NCBI RefSeq assembly: GCF_003352045.1
Contig: NZ_CP025815.1
Location: 2,294,001-2,358,000, forward strand
Direction of reading: 5' to 3'
DNA length: 64,000 bases
DNA from: Sulfitobacter sp. JL08
GTDB lineage: Bacteria; Pseudomonadota; Alphaproteobacteria; Rhodobacterales; Rhodobacteraceae
Notes under the pieces: model-generated
Databases searched by the model: none
What the model was told of the DNA's origin: nothing
The model's input: only the letters and a program-made list of their open reading frames with translations
Shown: positions 1 to 8,542 of the stretch, piece by piece
How positions within the stretch are numbered: position 1 is the first letter of the stretch
Layout of the letters: each line of letters starts with the position of its first letter
Program-made: the position numbers and the translations under genes

Positions 1-494
1 TTGGTGGCCTGTTTGCCTTGCCGAATAGTATAGGCATCCAGCACCCGGCCCGACGAGCCAATGCTCAGCGGAATGATATCGCCCTCTTCGACATGATCCC
101 GCGCAAGCCTGTGCGAATTGACACGGTAGAGGCAAACGCCGGAGTTGCCGCGTTGCACGTAAAACGAGGCGCTTTCCCCCGTTGCATTCACCATGTTCGC
201 CAGCACCGGGCGCACAATAGGCCCCATGCGCAGGTTCTGACGAAACACGGACCCCAGACGCCACAACGACGGCCCGAGGTGAAACAAGCCTTCGGCGTCC
301 CGCGTGATATGGCCAAACTTTTCAAGCGAAACACTCAGACGCAGGATTGTCGCTTTGTTGACACCACTGCGATCCGCGACCTCTTTCAAAGACAGCCCCG
401 CATCACCGGGCTTAAAGCTGTCCAGCACACGCAATGCGCGTTCAACCGCTTCGACACCACCTGTTGTGTCCGGGGTTCGGGGCTTGTCAGTCAT
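1..494 (-). CDS. IclR-family transcriptional regulator (partial, runs off left edge)
   Basis: The reverse strand reads an open frame from an ATG at 494 to the window edge, about 164 residues of an expected 250-270. The first ~75 residues form a winged helix-turn-helix of IclR type (EAVERALRVLDSF, then LSLKEVADRSGVNKATILRL). The start of the IclR effector-binding domain follows. It is divergent from the eight-gene operon beginning at 580, with only 85 bases between the two starts. By analogy with IclR neighbours of catabolic operons it probably controls that operon in response to its substrate. The C-terminal ligand-binding half is outside the window, so the effector cannot be guessed. Confidence 0.88.
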   Translation of the reverse strand, partial: MTDKPRTPDTTGGVEAVERALRVLDSFKPGDAGLSLKEVADRSGVNKATILRLSVSLEKFGHITRDAEGLFHLGPSLWRLGSVFRQNLRMGPIVRPVLANMVNATGESASFYVQRGNSGVCLYRVNSHRLARDHVEEGDIIPLSIGSSGRVLDAYTIRQGKQAT

Positions 495-579
495 CGGCAG
501 ACCTTTCGACGCAAATTCGTCACTTTTTATAGCTGGTTTGAACGCAATTGGAAATCGCAAATAATGAAGGCATCTGGCA

Positions 580-1350
580 ATGATTAGTGCGCAGAAACAA
601 ATGATAACAACCGGTTATGCCGGCCTGCCATTTGGCAAGGTTTCGCAATGCGATGCAGGATCTGTCGGGCTTTTGGGTGTTCCAAGCGAAGTCGATAGCG
701 GGCCGCGTTACGGCGCCTCCCTGGCACCGGATGCGCTGCGCAAGATGACCGGGCAGCTTGGGACTAGCCTGCCTGTAAATGGTCGGGATCTGGGAAATCT
801 GGACCTGTCCGGTGATTGGTTGGGCGTATTAATGCAGCTTGTGACACAAATGGCGGATCGCGACGTTGTGCCAGTTGTCCTGGGAGGCGCGTCTGATGTT
901 GCCTCGGCTGTACTGGCGGCCTTTCCGGACCGGCCCGTCGTCGCGGCCATGCCACTGGCTCGACGTGATCTCATAGAACGCCCGTCAAACACGACCTGGG
1001 TGGGTTTGAACGGCGAGCAACCTGCCGACGTTTGGGATCAGATCAGCCAGCGCATGATGGATTGGCGTACCGCCCGGCAGTTGGATGAGGTGCAGGCCAA
1101 CACTCTTGATGTACCCGAGCGCGCCGTTCTCTGGATCGACTTATCGGTCATTGATCTGGGGCATGCAGCCGGTGCTGTCGGCCTCAATCCCGGCGGGATG
1201 AAACCCGAAACGTTGGTTTCCGTCATCGGCGCAATGTCCTCCAGTTGGCATGCCATTGTGATAACCGGCCTTGCGCCTGCCCTCGACACGCGGGGCATGT
1301 CGGAATTGGCGGCCATCGAAACCCTGAACGCGGCATTGCGTCATGGGTGA
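580..1350 (+). CDS. Ureohydrolase-fold protein 1, predicted non-catalytic
   Basis: This 256-aa protein has the arginase/agmatinase layout: the N-terminal LLGVPSEVDSGPRYGASLAPDALR block and a late LTGLAPALDTRG-like block. The metal ligands are not conserved. The GGDH motif is GGAS (102-105), the DAHxD region has no equivalent, and the DxDxxD motif is DLSVID (187-192), so the second Asp is Ser. It overlaps the next gene by 8 bases and is the first gene of an operon divergent from an IclR regulator. I infer a pseudoenzyme, perhaps a partner subunit of the intact agmatinase-like protein at 2889. It could also bind a different ligand. The family call is fairly sure; the role is not. Confidence 0.72.
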   Translation: MISAQKQMITTGYAGLPFGKVSQCDAGSVGLLGVPSEVDSGPRYGASLAPDALRKMTGQLGTSLPVNGRDLGNLDLSGDWLGVLMQLVTQMADRDVVPVVLGGASDVASAVLAAFPDRPVVAAMPLARRDLIERPSNTTWVGLNGEQPADVWDQISQRMMDWRTARQLDEVQANTLDVPERAVLWIDLSVIDLGHAAGAVGLNPGGMKPETLVSVIGAMSSSWHAIVITGLAPALDTRGMSELAAIETLNAALRHG

Positions 1351-2017
1351 TGCGGCGCAAATTCAGTTTGACACGATCCCCAGTTTTCTGGGCGTGCCTG
1401 TTGGCGATCTAGAAGACCTCGTGCCTGGGCAGGTCGCGATAGCAGGGTATTTTTGTGACAACCTCAGCCGACCAGCAGCAGAGCAACGCTATCTCGCAAG
1501 GCAGCTGCGATATGCCTCCGGGCACGGAAAAGCCCCCGCAAATGCCATTGACCTGGGGGATGTGAATGTATTTCCGCTTGAGCCGGACAAGCATTTTTCC
1601 GCAGTGGTTTCGCAATGTGTGGCGGTTCTGGAAACCGGTGCGCGACTGGTGCTGGTTGGCGGCGATTCCAGCGGCCTAAAGGCGCTTGGTACCGCTGCAC
1701 GACAGGTCACAGGGGCGGATGTTCCTGTCATTGAGGTGACCGGGGGCATTGCGGGCAATCTGCCCAACGTACAACCGGTTATCCTGTCTGTGGATTTACA
1801 AGAGCTGGCGGCCAATTGGGTGTCGCACCCGCACCGCCTGGCTGGGCTGTCACCCGCACAGATGGCCGCGCAGATTGTCGCCACCCCAGGCAACGTAATC
1901 GCCGCAGCAATTTACGGGCTTGCCCCGGCACTGGACAATCGTGGCAGCACGGAAGTCCGCGCCGCACTGGCGATCTTGCGGGAGGTGTCTGACCGCCTTG
2001 AGAAAGGAGCAGGCTGA
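1343..2017 (+). CDS. Ureohydrolase-fold protein 2, predicted non-catalytic
   Basis: This 224-aa protein is the shortest of the four tandem ureohydrolase relatives and the most diverged. It keeps a VLVGGDSS block (residues 104-110) where active enzymes have GGDH, so the metal-binding His is Ser. It also keeps ILSVDLQEL (148-155) where DxDxxD is expected, with only the first Asp left. The C-terminal AIYGLAPALDNRGSTEVRAAL stretch matches the family tail and the preceding gene. The N-terminus lacks most of the usual GxRxGP substrate loop. It starts inside the previous gene and its TGA shares a base with the next ATG, so the four products are probably made together. Confidence 0.62.
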   Translation: MGDAAQIQFDTIPSFLGVPVGDLEDLVPGQVAIAGYFCDNLSRPAAEQRYLARQLRYASGHGKAPANAIDLGDVNVFPLEPDKHFSAVVSQCVAVLETGARLVLVGGDSSGLKALGTAARQVTGADVPVIEVTGGIAGNLPNVQPVILSVDLQELAANWVSHPHRLAGLSPAQMAAQIVATPGNVIAAAIYGLAPALDNRGSTEVRAALAILREVSDRLEKGAG

Positions 2018-2892
2018 TGCCTTTACGTTCAGCCCCATTGCCGCGCATGGCAGGGCATCTGTCGTTCATGCGCGCTCAGACCAAAACAATCAGTGATGTC
2101 AGACCCGGCGATCTGGCGGTGCTGGGCGTCCCGTTTGAAGACACCAGCGCACCATTTGCCGGGCAATCCCTGGCGCCGCGCGCCTTGCGCGAAACCTCGG
2201 TCTATTTTGGCTGGCATGCAAACCCACAATTCAGCCACCCGGTTGATATTGATGCACGACAAGACATATCGACCGACGGTCTGCATGAGCGGCTCTGTGA
2301 CCTCGGAGATGTATCGCCGGGGTCCGAGGACGAGATCCACGCGGCGTTGAGGGCGGCAACGCGTCAGATCAGCCGCAACGGTGCCTGTGCCGTAATATTG
2401 GGCGGGTCGGATCGCTTGTCGGAGACAGTGCAGAGCGCGCTCCTCAATTGTCAGACTGCGCAGCTTGGCGGTACGCCACATGATGCGCGCGATTTTCATG
2501 TAGCGCCCTTGCCGAATGGGAAGGGCACGACCTGCTCTTTGGGTACTACCGCACAGCTCGCAGCGTTTTCCAGGTGGCGAGATGTATCAAAGCCGCTGTT
2601 TGTGCGGTTTGATCTGTCCGTGTTTGAAACATCGCTCAGCGCGCTTTGTGATCAGCCCCGGTTGGGGGGCTGCGATCTTGATACAGTGGTGCAATGGCTT
2701 GAGCTTTTGGGACAGCACGAGGTCAGCGTCATTATGTTGACTGGCCTGAACCCGAACAGGCCCGGAATGGGCGTGGTGAAGGTTGGCCAACGCCTTATGG
2801 TCACGGCCCTTCTGGCATTCATCTACGCGCGTCTTGGATTTGGGATCGATCATCCGAGCAGCCAAACTTCAGAGGAAAATGTACTGACATGA
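2017..2892 (+). CDS. Ureohydrolase-fold protein 3, predicted non-catalytic
   Basis: This 291-aa protein has the family's LAVLGVPFEDTSAPFAG N-terminal block, a DLGDVSPG motif near residue 96, and AVILGGSDR (125-133) in place of GGDH. The later DxDxxD motif is FDLSVFE (198-204), so the metal ligands are missing, as in the two genes upstream. The C-terminal MLTGLNPNRPGMG block resembles the family's terminal loop. It overlaps the next gene by ATGA. Three degenerate copies placed immediately before one intact copy suggest a heteromeric complex or serial duplication with specialisation. Ordinary decay is less likely because all three frames are intact and tightly coupled. Confidence 0.68.
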   Translation: MPLRSAPLPRMAGHLSFMRAQTKTISDVRPGDLAVLGVPFEDTSAPFAGQSLAPRALRETSVYFGWHANPQFSHPVDIDARQDISTDGLHERLCDLGDVSPGSEDEIHAALRAATRQISRNGACAVILGGSDRLSETVQSALLNCQTAQLGGTPHDARDFHVAPLPNGKGTTCSLGTTAQLAAFSRWRDVSKPLFVRFDLSVFETSLSALCDQPRLGGCDLDTVVQWLELLGQHEVSVIMLTGLNPNRPGMGVVKVGQRLMVTALLAFIYARLGFGIDHPSSQTSEENVLT

Positions 2893-3887
2893 CTGCAGCG
2901 ATTACGACATTCCACCCGCCCTTGGCTCAACCGGGATACCGGCTGTTTGATGGGCCTTTGCGCGACGTGGCCGACGCCCACGCGGACCAGATCGGCGTGG
3001 TGGGCATGCCGAGCGACTGGACACATTCCAGCCGTCTTGGCACAAGGTTCGGCCCCGAAGCACTGCGCAGGGCGACAACTCTTCTGCAATCCATACGCCC
3101 GCAGGGGCCCAGCATTGATCCTGACACAAGCCGCCGTACTGTGCCTGCAACCGATTGGTTGGTCGACTGCGGAGACGCCGAGATCACAGCGCAAGATGTT
3201 GATGCAACGACCGAAGCCATCGCCGCAATGACCGAAGGGCTGACTGTCGCAGGCGCGATTCCACTGGCACTGGGCGGTGATCATTATAACAGTTATCCGG
3301 CTTGTCTGGGGTATTCACGCGGGCTGGCCAAACGCGCGCCTGACGCGCGCTTTGGGTATATCCAGATCGACGGTCATCTGGATTTCTCCGACCGGCTGGG
3401 CGCATGGGGCAGCCACAATCACGCGACCAATGCCCGCCGGATTTCTGAACTGCCCAACGTTGATGTATCCAATATGGTCTGGATCGGCATCGCGGGCTGG
3501 GTTGATGGCGGCGATCTGGACCTGATCGAAAAACAGGGTGGTCGGGTGTTTTCGTCCAGTGACGTGCATGAAATGGGCGCGGCAGAGGTCATGCGCCAGG
3601 CGCTTGCTCACGCCATGCAGGGGTGCGACGAACTTTATCTGACCATTGACATTGATGCGATGGACGCCGGTTACCTGCCCGGCACAGGGTCTATCGTGCA
3701 CAGCGGCGTTACACCTCGTCAGTATTATGATTTGCTGGATGGTTTGGCCGAGGCCCCCTTGGGTGGTTTGGACATTGTCGAGGTCTCACCACCGCTTGAT
3801 CCCTCAGAGCGCACGGAATTCCTGGCGGCGGAAATGCTGTTCCGGATTCTGCGGCGCTTCCGCACGAGGTCGGTGACAGAACAATGA
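2889..3887 (+). CDS. Agmatinase-family ureohydrolase (catalytic copy)
   Basis: This 332-aa protein is a full-length member of the arginase/agmatinase family, Mn-dependent enzymes that release urea from guanidino compounds. All expected metal ligands are visible: His132 in GGDH, Asp161, His163 and Asp165 in DGHLD, and Asp254 and Asp256 in DIDAMD. A family-conserved Glu sits in VEVSPPLD near the end. The N-terminus has GMPSDWTHSSRLGTRFGPEALR, the usual substrate loop. It is the fourth ureohydrolase-fold gene in a row and the only one with the ligands. The downstream aldehyde dehydrogenase and CoA genes fit a guanidino-acid pathway rather than polyamine synthesis. The substrate (agmatine, guanidinobutyrate or another) cannot be read from the sequence. 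Confidence 0.88.
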   Translation: MTAAITTFHPPLAQPGYRLFDGPLRDVADAHADQIGVVGMPSDWTHSSRLGTRFGPEALRRATTLLQSIRPQGPSIDPDTSRRTVPATDWLVDCGDAEITAQDVDATTEAIAAMTEGLTVAGAIPLALGGDHYNSYPACLGYSRGLAKRAPDARFGYIQIDGHLDFSDRLGAWGSHNHATNARRISELPNVDVSNMVWIGIAGWVDGGDLDLIEKQGGRVFSSSDVHEMGAAEVMRQALAHAMQGCDELYLTIDIDAMDAGYLPGTGSIVHSGVTPRQYYDLLDGLAEAPLGGLDIVEVSPPLDPSERTEFLAAEMLFRILRRFRTRSVTEQ

Positions 3888-4579
3888 TGGAATATATCGG
3901 AACCTGGCAGCTGGGTGGGTTATCACATGCAGGACAGATCCTTGCTCCGGCAACCCGCCCCTGGATCACGGATCTAGCAGCGCTTTGTCCATACGAGGGT
4001 CTGCAACCCGGCAACCTCCCGGAATTCGAGCGTGATCCTGACTGGAACAACTGGGCTCTCACAGACAGCCCCCAGGACCCTTCAGAGCGCCTGAACTGGC
4101 ATGTGTTTCAGCAGGGAGGTACCCGGTATCTGGTGGCCGACCGGATGCTTATGAGCCGCGTCAGCTGGCAAGATCTGGATGATGCCGGCTATGTCTTTGG
4201 CACAGAGGTGTCGATTGATGGCAAGCCGTTTCGCTGCCGGTTGCTGACCGGTGGTGATACGCCCCATGATGACCCTTACCTTGGTGCGACCGGGCCCAAT
4301 GAGTGGGATGCGTTGGTGGGCGGTGGCGGCGCCTTGAGCGCGCCTCAGCCGGACCCGACCAACAGTGCAAAGCCGCTTAGCCCGGATCATCTGAATTCCG
4401 CACACAACAAATTGTGGAACTGGTTCGGGGCAGTCAGCTGGACGGTCGAACCTGTCGCCCACCGCGCGGACGGACGGGCATGCCGAGGCTATCATGGCCC
4501 AACCTATTTTTACGTCAATACTGTGGACCACCGGCATGAAGATATCGGATGGCGACCCGTTCTTGAGGAAGTTCTATGA
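3884..4579 (+). CDS. Conserved operon protein of unknown function
   Basis: I do not recognise this 231-aa protein. It has no signal peptide and no membrane segment. It is rich in Trp, Asp and His. The C-terminal third (WNWFGAVSWTVEP, then RGYHGPTYFYVNTVDHRHEDIGWRPVLE) looks like a conserved core with several His/Asp/Tyr residues that could bind metal or ligand. It is coupled by ATGA overlaps both to the agmatinase-like gene before it and to the aldehyde dehydrogenase after it, so it probably acts in the same pathway. A second ATG at 3887 is an equally possible start. Confidence 0.75.
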   Translation: MMEYIGTWQLGGLSHAGQILAPATRPWITDLAALCPYEGLQPGNLPEFERDPDWNNWALTDSPQDPSERLNWHVFQQGGTRYLVADRMLMSRVSWQDLDDAGYVFGTEVSIDGKPFRCRLLTGGDTPHDDPYLGATGPNEWDALVGGGGALSAPQPDPTNSAKPLSPDHLNSAHNKLWNWFGAVSWTVEPVAHRADGRACRGYHGPTYFYVNTVDHRHEDIGWRPVLEEVL

Positions 4580-6024
4580 CTGTCAATCGGTTCCCCAATT
4601 ATATCGCCGGAACATGGGCCGCTGGCCGCGGTGCCGCGACCAATATCAACCCCTCGGACCTGAACGACACGATTGGCGATTATGCTCAGGCTAGTGCCGA
4701 CCAGACCGCCCAAGCGATCGAAGCCGCGGCTGCCGCCTTTCCGAAATGGCGCGCGGCATCGCCCCTGATACGATTCGAAGCCCTGGATCGCATCGGGTCG
4801 GAAATCCTCGCCCGTGTGGACGAGCTGGGCGACATGCTGGCCCGCGAAGAAGGCAAAACCCTGCCCGAGGCCAAGGCGGAAGCGCATCGCGCCGGACATC
4901 TGTTCAAATACTTCGCAGCCGAGGCCTATCGCACGACCGGCGATATCTACCAATCTCTGCGCGAAGGTGTGTCACTCAAGGTTTTGCGCGAGCCAATTGG
5001 CGTCGTGGGCGTGATCACACCATGGAATTTCCCGCTGGCTATCCCGGCATGGAAAATTGCGCCCGCTCTGGCCTATGGCAATACGGTCGTGTTCAAACCT
5101 GCCGAACTGGTGCCCGGATCGGCTTGGATGTTGTCCGACATCATTGCCCGTGCAGGCCTGCCCGACGGTGTGTTCAACCTTGTGATGGGCAAAGGCCGCG
5201 AGGTCGGGGAGGCGATCGTTACACACCCTAAGGTTTCTGGGGTCACGTTCACCGGCTCCACACCTGTTGGACGCAATATGGGGGCAGCGCTGTTCGCCCG
5301 CGGGGCCAAAATGCAGCTTGAAATGGGGGGCAAGAACCCATTGATTGTGCTGGATGACGCGGATCTGGATCTGGCGGTTCACTGCGCATTACAGGGCAGC
5401 TTTTTCTCAACCGGCCAACGATGCACGGCCTCCTCCCGCCTGATCGTGACTGAGGGAATTCACGACGCATTTGTCGACCGTCTTTGTACGGCAATGAAAG
5501 ACCTCAGGATCGGTGATGCACGTGCAGCAGATACCCAGATTGGCCCGGTGGCCAGTGAGGCGCAGCTGGCTATCGACAAACGATACGTTTCTCAAGCTGT
5601 GGATGACGGCGCGACACTTGCCGCAGGTGGCGGTGAAGTCGAATCCAAAACGCCCGGACATTACTTTGCTCCAGCCCTGTTTACGGATGTGTCCCCACAG
5701 GCCGCAGTGGCCCGTGACGAGATCTTTGGCCCAATCGCTGCCGTGTTGCGCGTACCGGATTATGACGCCGCCCTTGCCACCGCCAACGACTGCGAATTCG
5801 GTTTGTCAGCAGGCATCGTCTCGCGGGATGCCGCCAAGATCGACCATTTCTCGCAGAACGCCGAGGCAGGCATGATACAGGTCAACCTGCCCACGGCAGG
5901 CATGGATTTCCACGCGCCATTTACCGGCCGAAAAGGATCATCCTATGGCGCTCCGGAAAAAGGCAGCTATTGCCGCGAGTTTTTCACTGCAGCCAAGGTT
6001 GTACACGAGGGGCGCGGACAATGA
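4576..6024 (+). CDS. NAD(P)-dependent aldehyde dehydrogenase
   Basis: This 482-aa protein has the complete aldehyde dehydrogenase superfamily pattern. It shows TPWNFP with the catalytic Asn151, the cofactor Lys174 in FKPAE, FTGSTPVGR, the general base Glu249 in LEMGGKNP, and the nucleophile Cys283 in GQRCTASSR. The sequence resembles the succinate-semialdehyde and 2-oxoglutarate-semialdehyde dehydrogenase group. In this operon it probably oxidises the semialdehyde formed after urea release and deamination. No aminotransferase or amine oxidase is present in the operon, so that step must be supplied elsewhere or is not needed. It is coupled by ATGA to both neighbours. Confidence 0.92.
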   Translation: MTVNRFPNYIAGTWAAGRGAATNINPSDLNDTIGDYAQASADQTAQAIEAAAAAFPKWRAASPLIRFEALDRIGSEILARVDELGDMLAREEGKTLPEAKAEAHRAGHLFKYFAAEAYRTTGDIYQSLREGVSLKVLREPIGVVGVITPWNFPLAIPAWKIAPALAYGNTVVFKPAELVPGSAWMLSDIIARAGLPDGVFNLVMGKGREVGEAIVTHPKVSGVTFTGSTPVGRNMGAALFARGAKMQLEMGGKNPLIVLDDADLDLAVHCALQGSFFSTGQRCTASSRLIVTEGIHDAFVDRLCTAMKDLRIGDARAADTQIGPVASEAQLAIDKRYVSQAVDDGATLAAGGGEVESKTPGHYFAPALFTDVSPQAAVARDEIFGPIAAVLRVPDYDAALATANDCEFGLSAGIVSRDAAKIDHFSQNAEAGMIQVNLPTAGMDFHAPFTGRKGSSYGAPEKGSYCREFFTAAKVVHEGRGQ

Positions 6025-7214
6025 CGCAGGCACCTTTGAAGGGCATTCGCATTCTTGATCTGACCAATGTGCTGGCCGGTCCGTTCTGCTGCCATCAACT
6101 GGCGCATATGGGTGCCGACGTGATCAAGGTCGAAACACCGGGCACCGGTGATCTTGCGCGCCAGCTTGGGGCTGATCCCGCGCGCAACGCCGATCTGATG
6201 GGCGTATCCTTTCTGGCGCAAAATCCTGGCAAACGGTCAATCACCCTGAATCTGAAATCTGCATCCGGAAAACGTATCCTGAAGGAGTTGGTGCAAAAGG
6301 CCGATGTCCTGGTCGAGAATTTCCGTCCCGGGGTGATGGCACGCTTGAACCTTGACTATGATACGCTGGCCCGCGAAAACCCCCGTCTTGTCTATTGTGC
6401 TATCTCCGGGTTCGGTCAGGATGGCCCGCTGGCGAAACTGCCCGCTTATGACCAGATCGTACAGGGAATGAGTGGCGTGATGTCGATCACTGGCGATGCC
6501 AACACCGCCCCCTACCGGGTGGGCTACCCGATGGCCGACACCATCGGAGGTATGACGGCTGCCTTTGCCGTTGCAGCGGCCCTGGCCAATAAGGCCGAAG
6601 ATCGCGGCACTTTTATTGACGTCTCAATGCTGGAAGCCGTGATTGCAACAATGGGCTGGGTGGTCTCGAACCATCTGATCGCCAGCAAGACACCTACCCC
6701 GAACGGCAATGATAATTTCACCTCCAGCCCGTCCGGCACATTCAAAACCGCTGATGGAGTGATGAACATCGCCGCCAACAAACAAGAACAGTTCGAGGCC
6801 CTTTGCGAGATCATCGGCAACCCGGCCCTGGCGCAGGATCCACGCTTTGTCGACCGAAAGAGCCGACTGGCCAATCGATCCGCCCTGACCGCCGAACTGG
6901 AGGCGGCCTTTGCCACGGCCCCCACCCATGAGTGGGTTGAAAGACTGACGGTGCAGGGCGTTCCCACAGGGCCGGTCTGGTCAGTGCCCGAAGCGCTGGC
7001 GCATCCGCAACTTGCCGACCGGGGCCTCCTGCAAACCCACCGCATTGGCGAGCAGGATCTACAACTTGTCGGGATCGGTGCCAAGCTTGATGGCGTGGCC
7101 CCTAGCGTCGGTTCTCCACCCCCTGCATTGGGCGCACATACAAACGATATCCTGAGCGAACTTGGCTATGACAAAGCCCAGATCTCGGGCCTAAAAAAGG
7201 AAGGCGCGATATGA
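6021..7214 (+). CDS. CaiB/BaiF family (class III) CoA-transferase
   Basis: This 397-aa protein is a typical family III CoA-transferase. The N-terminus has GIRILDLTNVLAGPFCCHQLAHMGADVIKVE, followed by NPGKRSITLNLK and NFRPGVM. The conserved catalytic Asp is in PAYDQIVQ (about residue 144). I chose the ATG at 6021, which overlaps the previous stop as ATGA; the frame stays open further upstream but that would run into the aldehyde dehydrogenase. The enzyme moves CoA between carboxylic acids. Followed at once by a citryl-CoA-lyase-like gene, it probably activates the acid that the lyase then cleaves. Confidence 0.93.
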   Translation: MTQAPLKGIRILDLTNVLAGPFCCHQLAHMGADVIKVETPGTGDLARQLGADPARNADLMGVSFLAQNPGKRSITLNLKSASGKRILKELVQKADVLVENFRPGVMARLNLDYDTLARENPRLVYCAISGFGQDGPLAKLPAYDQIVQGMSGVMSITGDANTAPYRVGYPMADTIGGMTAAFAVAAALANKAEDRGTFIDVSMLEAVIATMGWVVSNHLIASKTPTPNGNDNFTSSPSGTFKTADGVMNIAANKQEQFEALCEIIGNPALAQDPRFVDRKSRLANRSALTAELEAAFATAPTHEWVERLTVQGVPTGPVWSVPEALAHPQLADRGLLQTHRIGEQDLQLVGIGAKLDGVAPSVGSPPPALGAHTNDILSELGYDKAQISGLKKEGAI

Positions 7215-8038
7215 CGGCCCCCTCAGAGCCCAAAGATGCCGATGACATGCGCCACTGGTGGCGCACCGCAATTATCGACATGGCTCCAGGACGGATCGCC
7301 TTTCGCGGCCACCCAATCCAGGACCTTATAGGTTCCGTTAGCTTTGCTCAGATGATCTGGCTCATGGTGCGGGGCGATATGCCCACGCCAGAACAGGCGG
7401 CGCTTTTTGAATGTGCGCTGGTGGCGGGCGTGGATCATGGTCCACAAGCGCCTTCGATTGCTGCCGCACGTATGGCCGCGACCTGCGGGCTGGGGCTCAA
7501 CAATGTCATAGCCACCGGGGTCAACATGCTGGGTGACGTGCATGGCGGCGCCGGTGAACAATGCGCCGAACTTTATTTTGACATTGCCAAACGGATCGAT
7601 GACGGCGCTGAGCAGGACGCTGCCGTCAGCGACGGTATCGCCGCCTGGCGTGAGGAATATGGCAAGATTGTCTCGGGCTTTGGCCACCGTTTCCACAAGC
7701 CCGTCGATCCCCGCGCACCGCGGTTGATGGCGTTGGTACGCGAGGCCGCAAAGTCGGGTACAGTAGATGGGCGGTTTGCCGACATCGGTGAAGCGGTTCA
7801 GGCGGAAATCGGACGCAAGCGCGGTACTGAGATTGCGATGAATATCGATGGGGCCACGGCTGTTATCTTTTGCGAACTGGGTTTTCCACCCCCGCTCTCT
7901 CGTGGACTGTTCTGCCTCGCGCGCTCGGTCGGCGTCTTGTCTCATGGCTGGGAACAGATGCAGCAGGGCGGCCGGAACAAAGGGCCAATGCCACCGCGCT
8001 ATCTGCCAGAATACGTTGGCGTCAAATCGGAGAGCTAA
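7211..8038 (+). CDS. Citrate synthase-fold citryl-CoA lyase-like protein
   Basis: This 275-aa protein is the short form of the citrate synthase fold, lacking the large N-terminal part of true citrate synthases. The three catalytic positions are kept: His111 in GDVHGGAGEQ, His159 in GFGHRFH, and Asp213 in MNIDGATAV. Short proteins of this kind next to CaiB/BaiF genes are usually named citryl-CoA lyase and are thought to split or form 3-hydroxy-3-carboxyacyl-CoA. It overlaps the CoA-transferase by ATGA and ends the intact part of the operon. A fragment of a second copy lies 165 bases downstream. Confidence 0.85.
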   Translation: MTAPSEPKDADDMRHWWRTAIIDMAPGRIAFRGHPIQDLIGSVSFAQMIWLMVRGDMPTPEQAALFECALVAGVDHGPQAPSIAAARMAATCGLGLNNVIATGVNMLGDVHGGAGEQCAELYFDIAKRIDDGAEQDAAVSDGIAAWREEYGKIVSGFGHRFHKPVDPRAPRLMALVREAAKSGTVDGRFADIGEAVQAEIGRKRGTEIAMNIDGATAVIFCELGFPPPLSRGLFCLARSVGVLSHGWEQMQQGGRNKGPMPPRYLPEYVGVKSES

Positions 8039-8042
8039 TCCG

Positions 8043-8141
8043 GTGAAACCTCTGAAAACCGGAGTTATCAGTTGCGATCAGATCAGCGACATCTATTTCA
8101 AAACACAGGTAAAATATGACGGGGCTGAGGGTGTGGCCTGA
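8043..8141 (+). pseudogene. Gfo/Idh/MocA oxidoreductase N-terminal remnant
   Basis: A GTG four bases after the lyase stop opens a 32-codon frame reading KPLKTGVISCDQISDIYFKTQ. This is the beta-alpha start of a Gfo/Idh/MocA dehydrogenase, whose usual form is TGVIGCGxISDIYxK. The frame ends at a TGA in GVA*ASL, where this family normally continues with a short residue and ADL. The NAD-binding glycine pair is damaged (SCDQ for GCGN). No further oxidoreductase sequence follows. The remnant shows the operon once continued with a dehydrogenase gene. Confidence 0.6.
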
Positions 8142-8202
8142 GCCAGTCTCGCACTGCGGATAAAGGTGCATACATCAGATATCAAGACCCGCCCCGATCC
8201 CG

Positions 8203-8373
8203 ATGAACATTGATGGCGCGGCCGCCGTAATCTACGCCGAACTCGGCTTCGATGCCCCACTCGCGCGTGGACTGTTCTGCCGGTCTCGGTCAGTTGGCAT
8301 CCTGGCACGCGCCTGGGAGCAGACCCAACAGGGCGGTCGGAAAAAAGGCCCATTACCCAAGGGGCACCTATGA
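8203..8373 (+). pseudogene. Truncated second citryl-CoA lyase copy (C-terminal 56 residues)
   Basis: An ATG opens a 56-residue frame that aligns without gaps to the C-terminal part of the lyase ending at 8038, from MNIDGA through LGF, RGLFC, RSVGIL, WEQ and QQGGRKKGP. It begins exactly at the MNIDG block holding the catalytic Asp, so the first two thirds are missing. Divergence between the two copies is considerable, so this is an old duplication or the end of a second operon rather than a recent tandem copy. It marks the left border of the accessory DNA that follows. Confidence 0.8.
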
Positions 8374-8542
8374 ACGTATCTCAACCCAAGTGAGAAATGA
8401 TACGATTTTCACTCTTGTCCTGATGTCAGCAAAGCGCAACAAGCCGCTATTGGTGCACGCGCAGCGAACGCCCACTAAGTCCCGCAACCCGGGCATTGCC
8501 TCGATTTCGGCGAACGTCCGGTGTTGGCAAAACCTGCCGTCG

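Noticed and set aside
18-587. A 189-aa forward frame at the left edge.
   Set aside because: The reverse strand encodes a clear IclR regulator over the same bases.
2069-2087. A 17-of-19 match to the DUF1254 regulon element inside ureohydrolase gene 3.
   Set aside because: It lies within coding sequence (codons for MRAQTK) with no start codon at the usual distance, so it is most likely chance.
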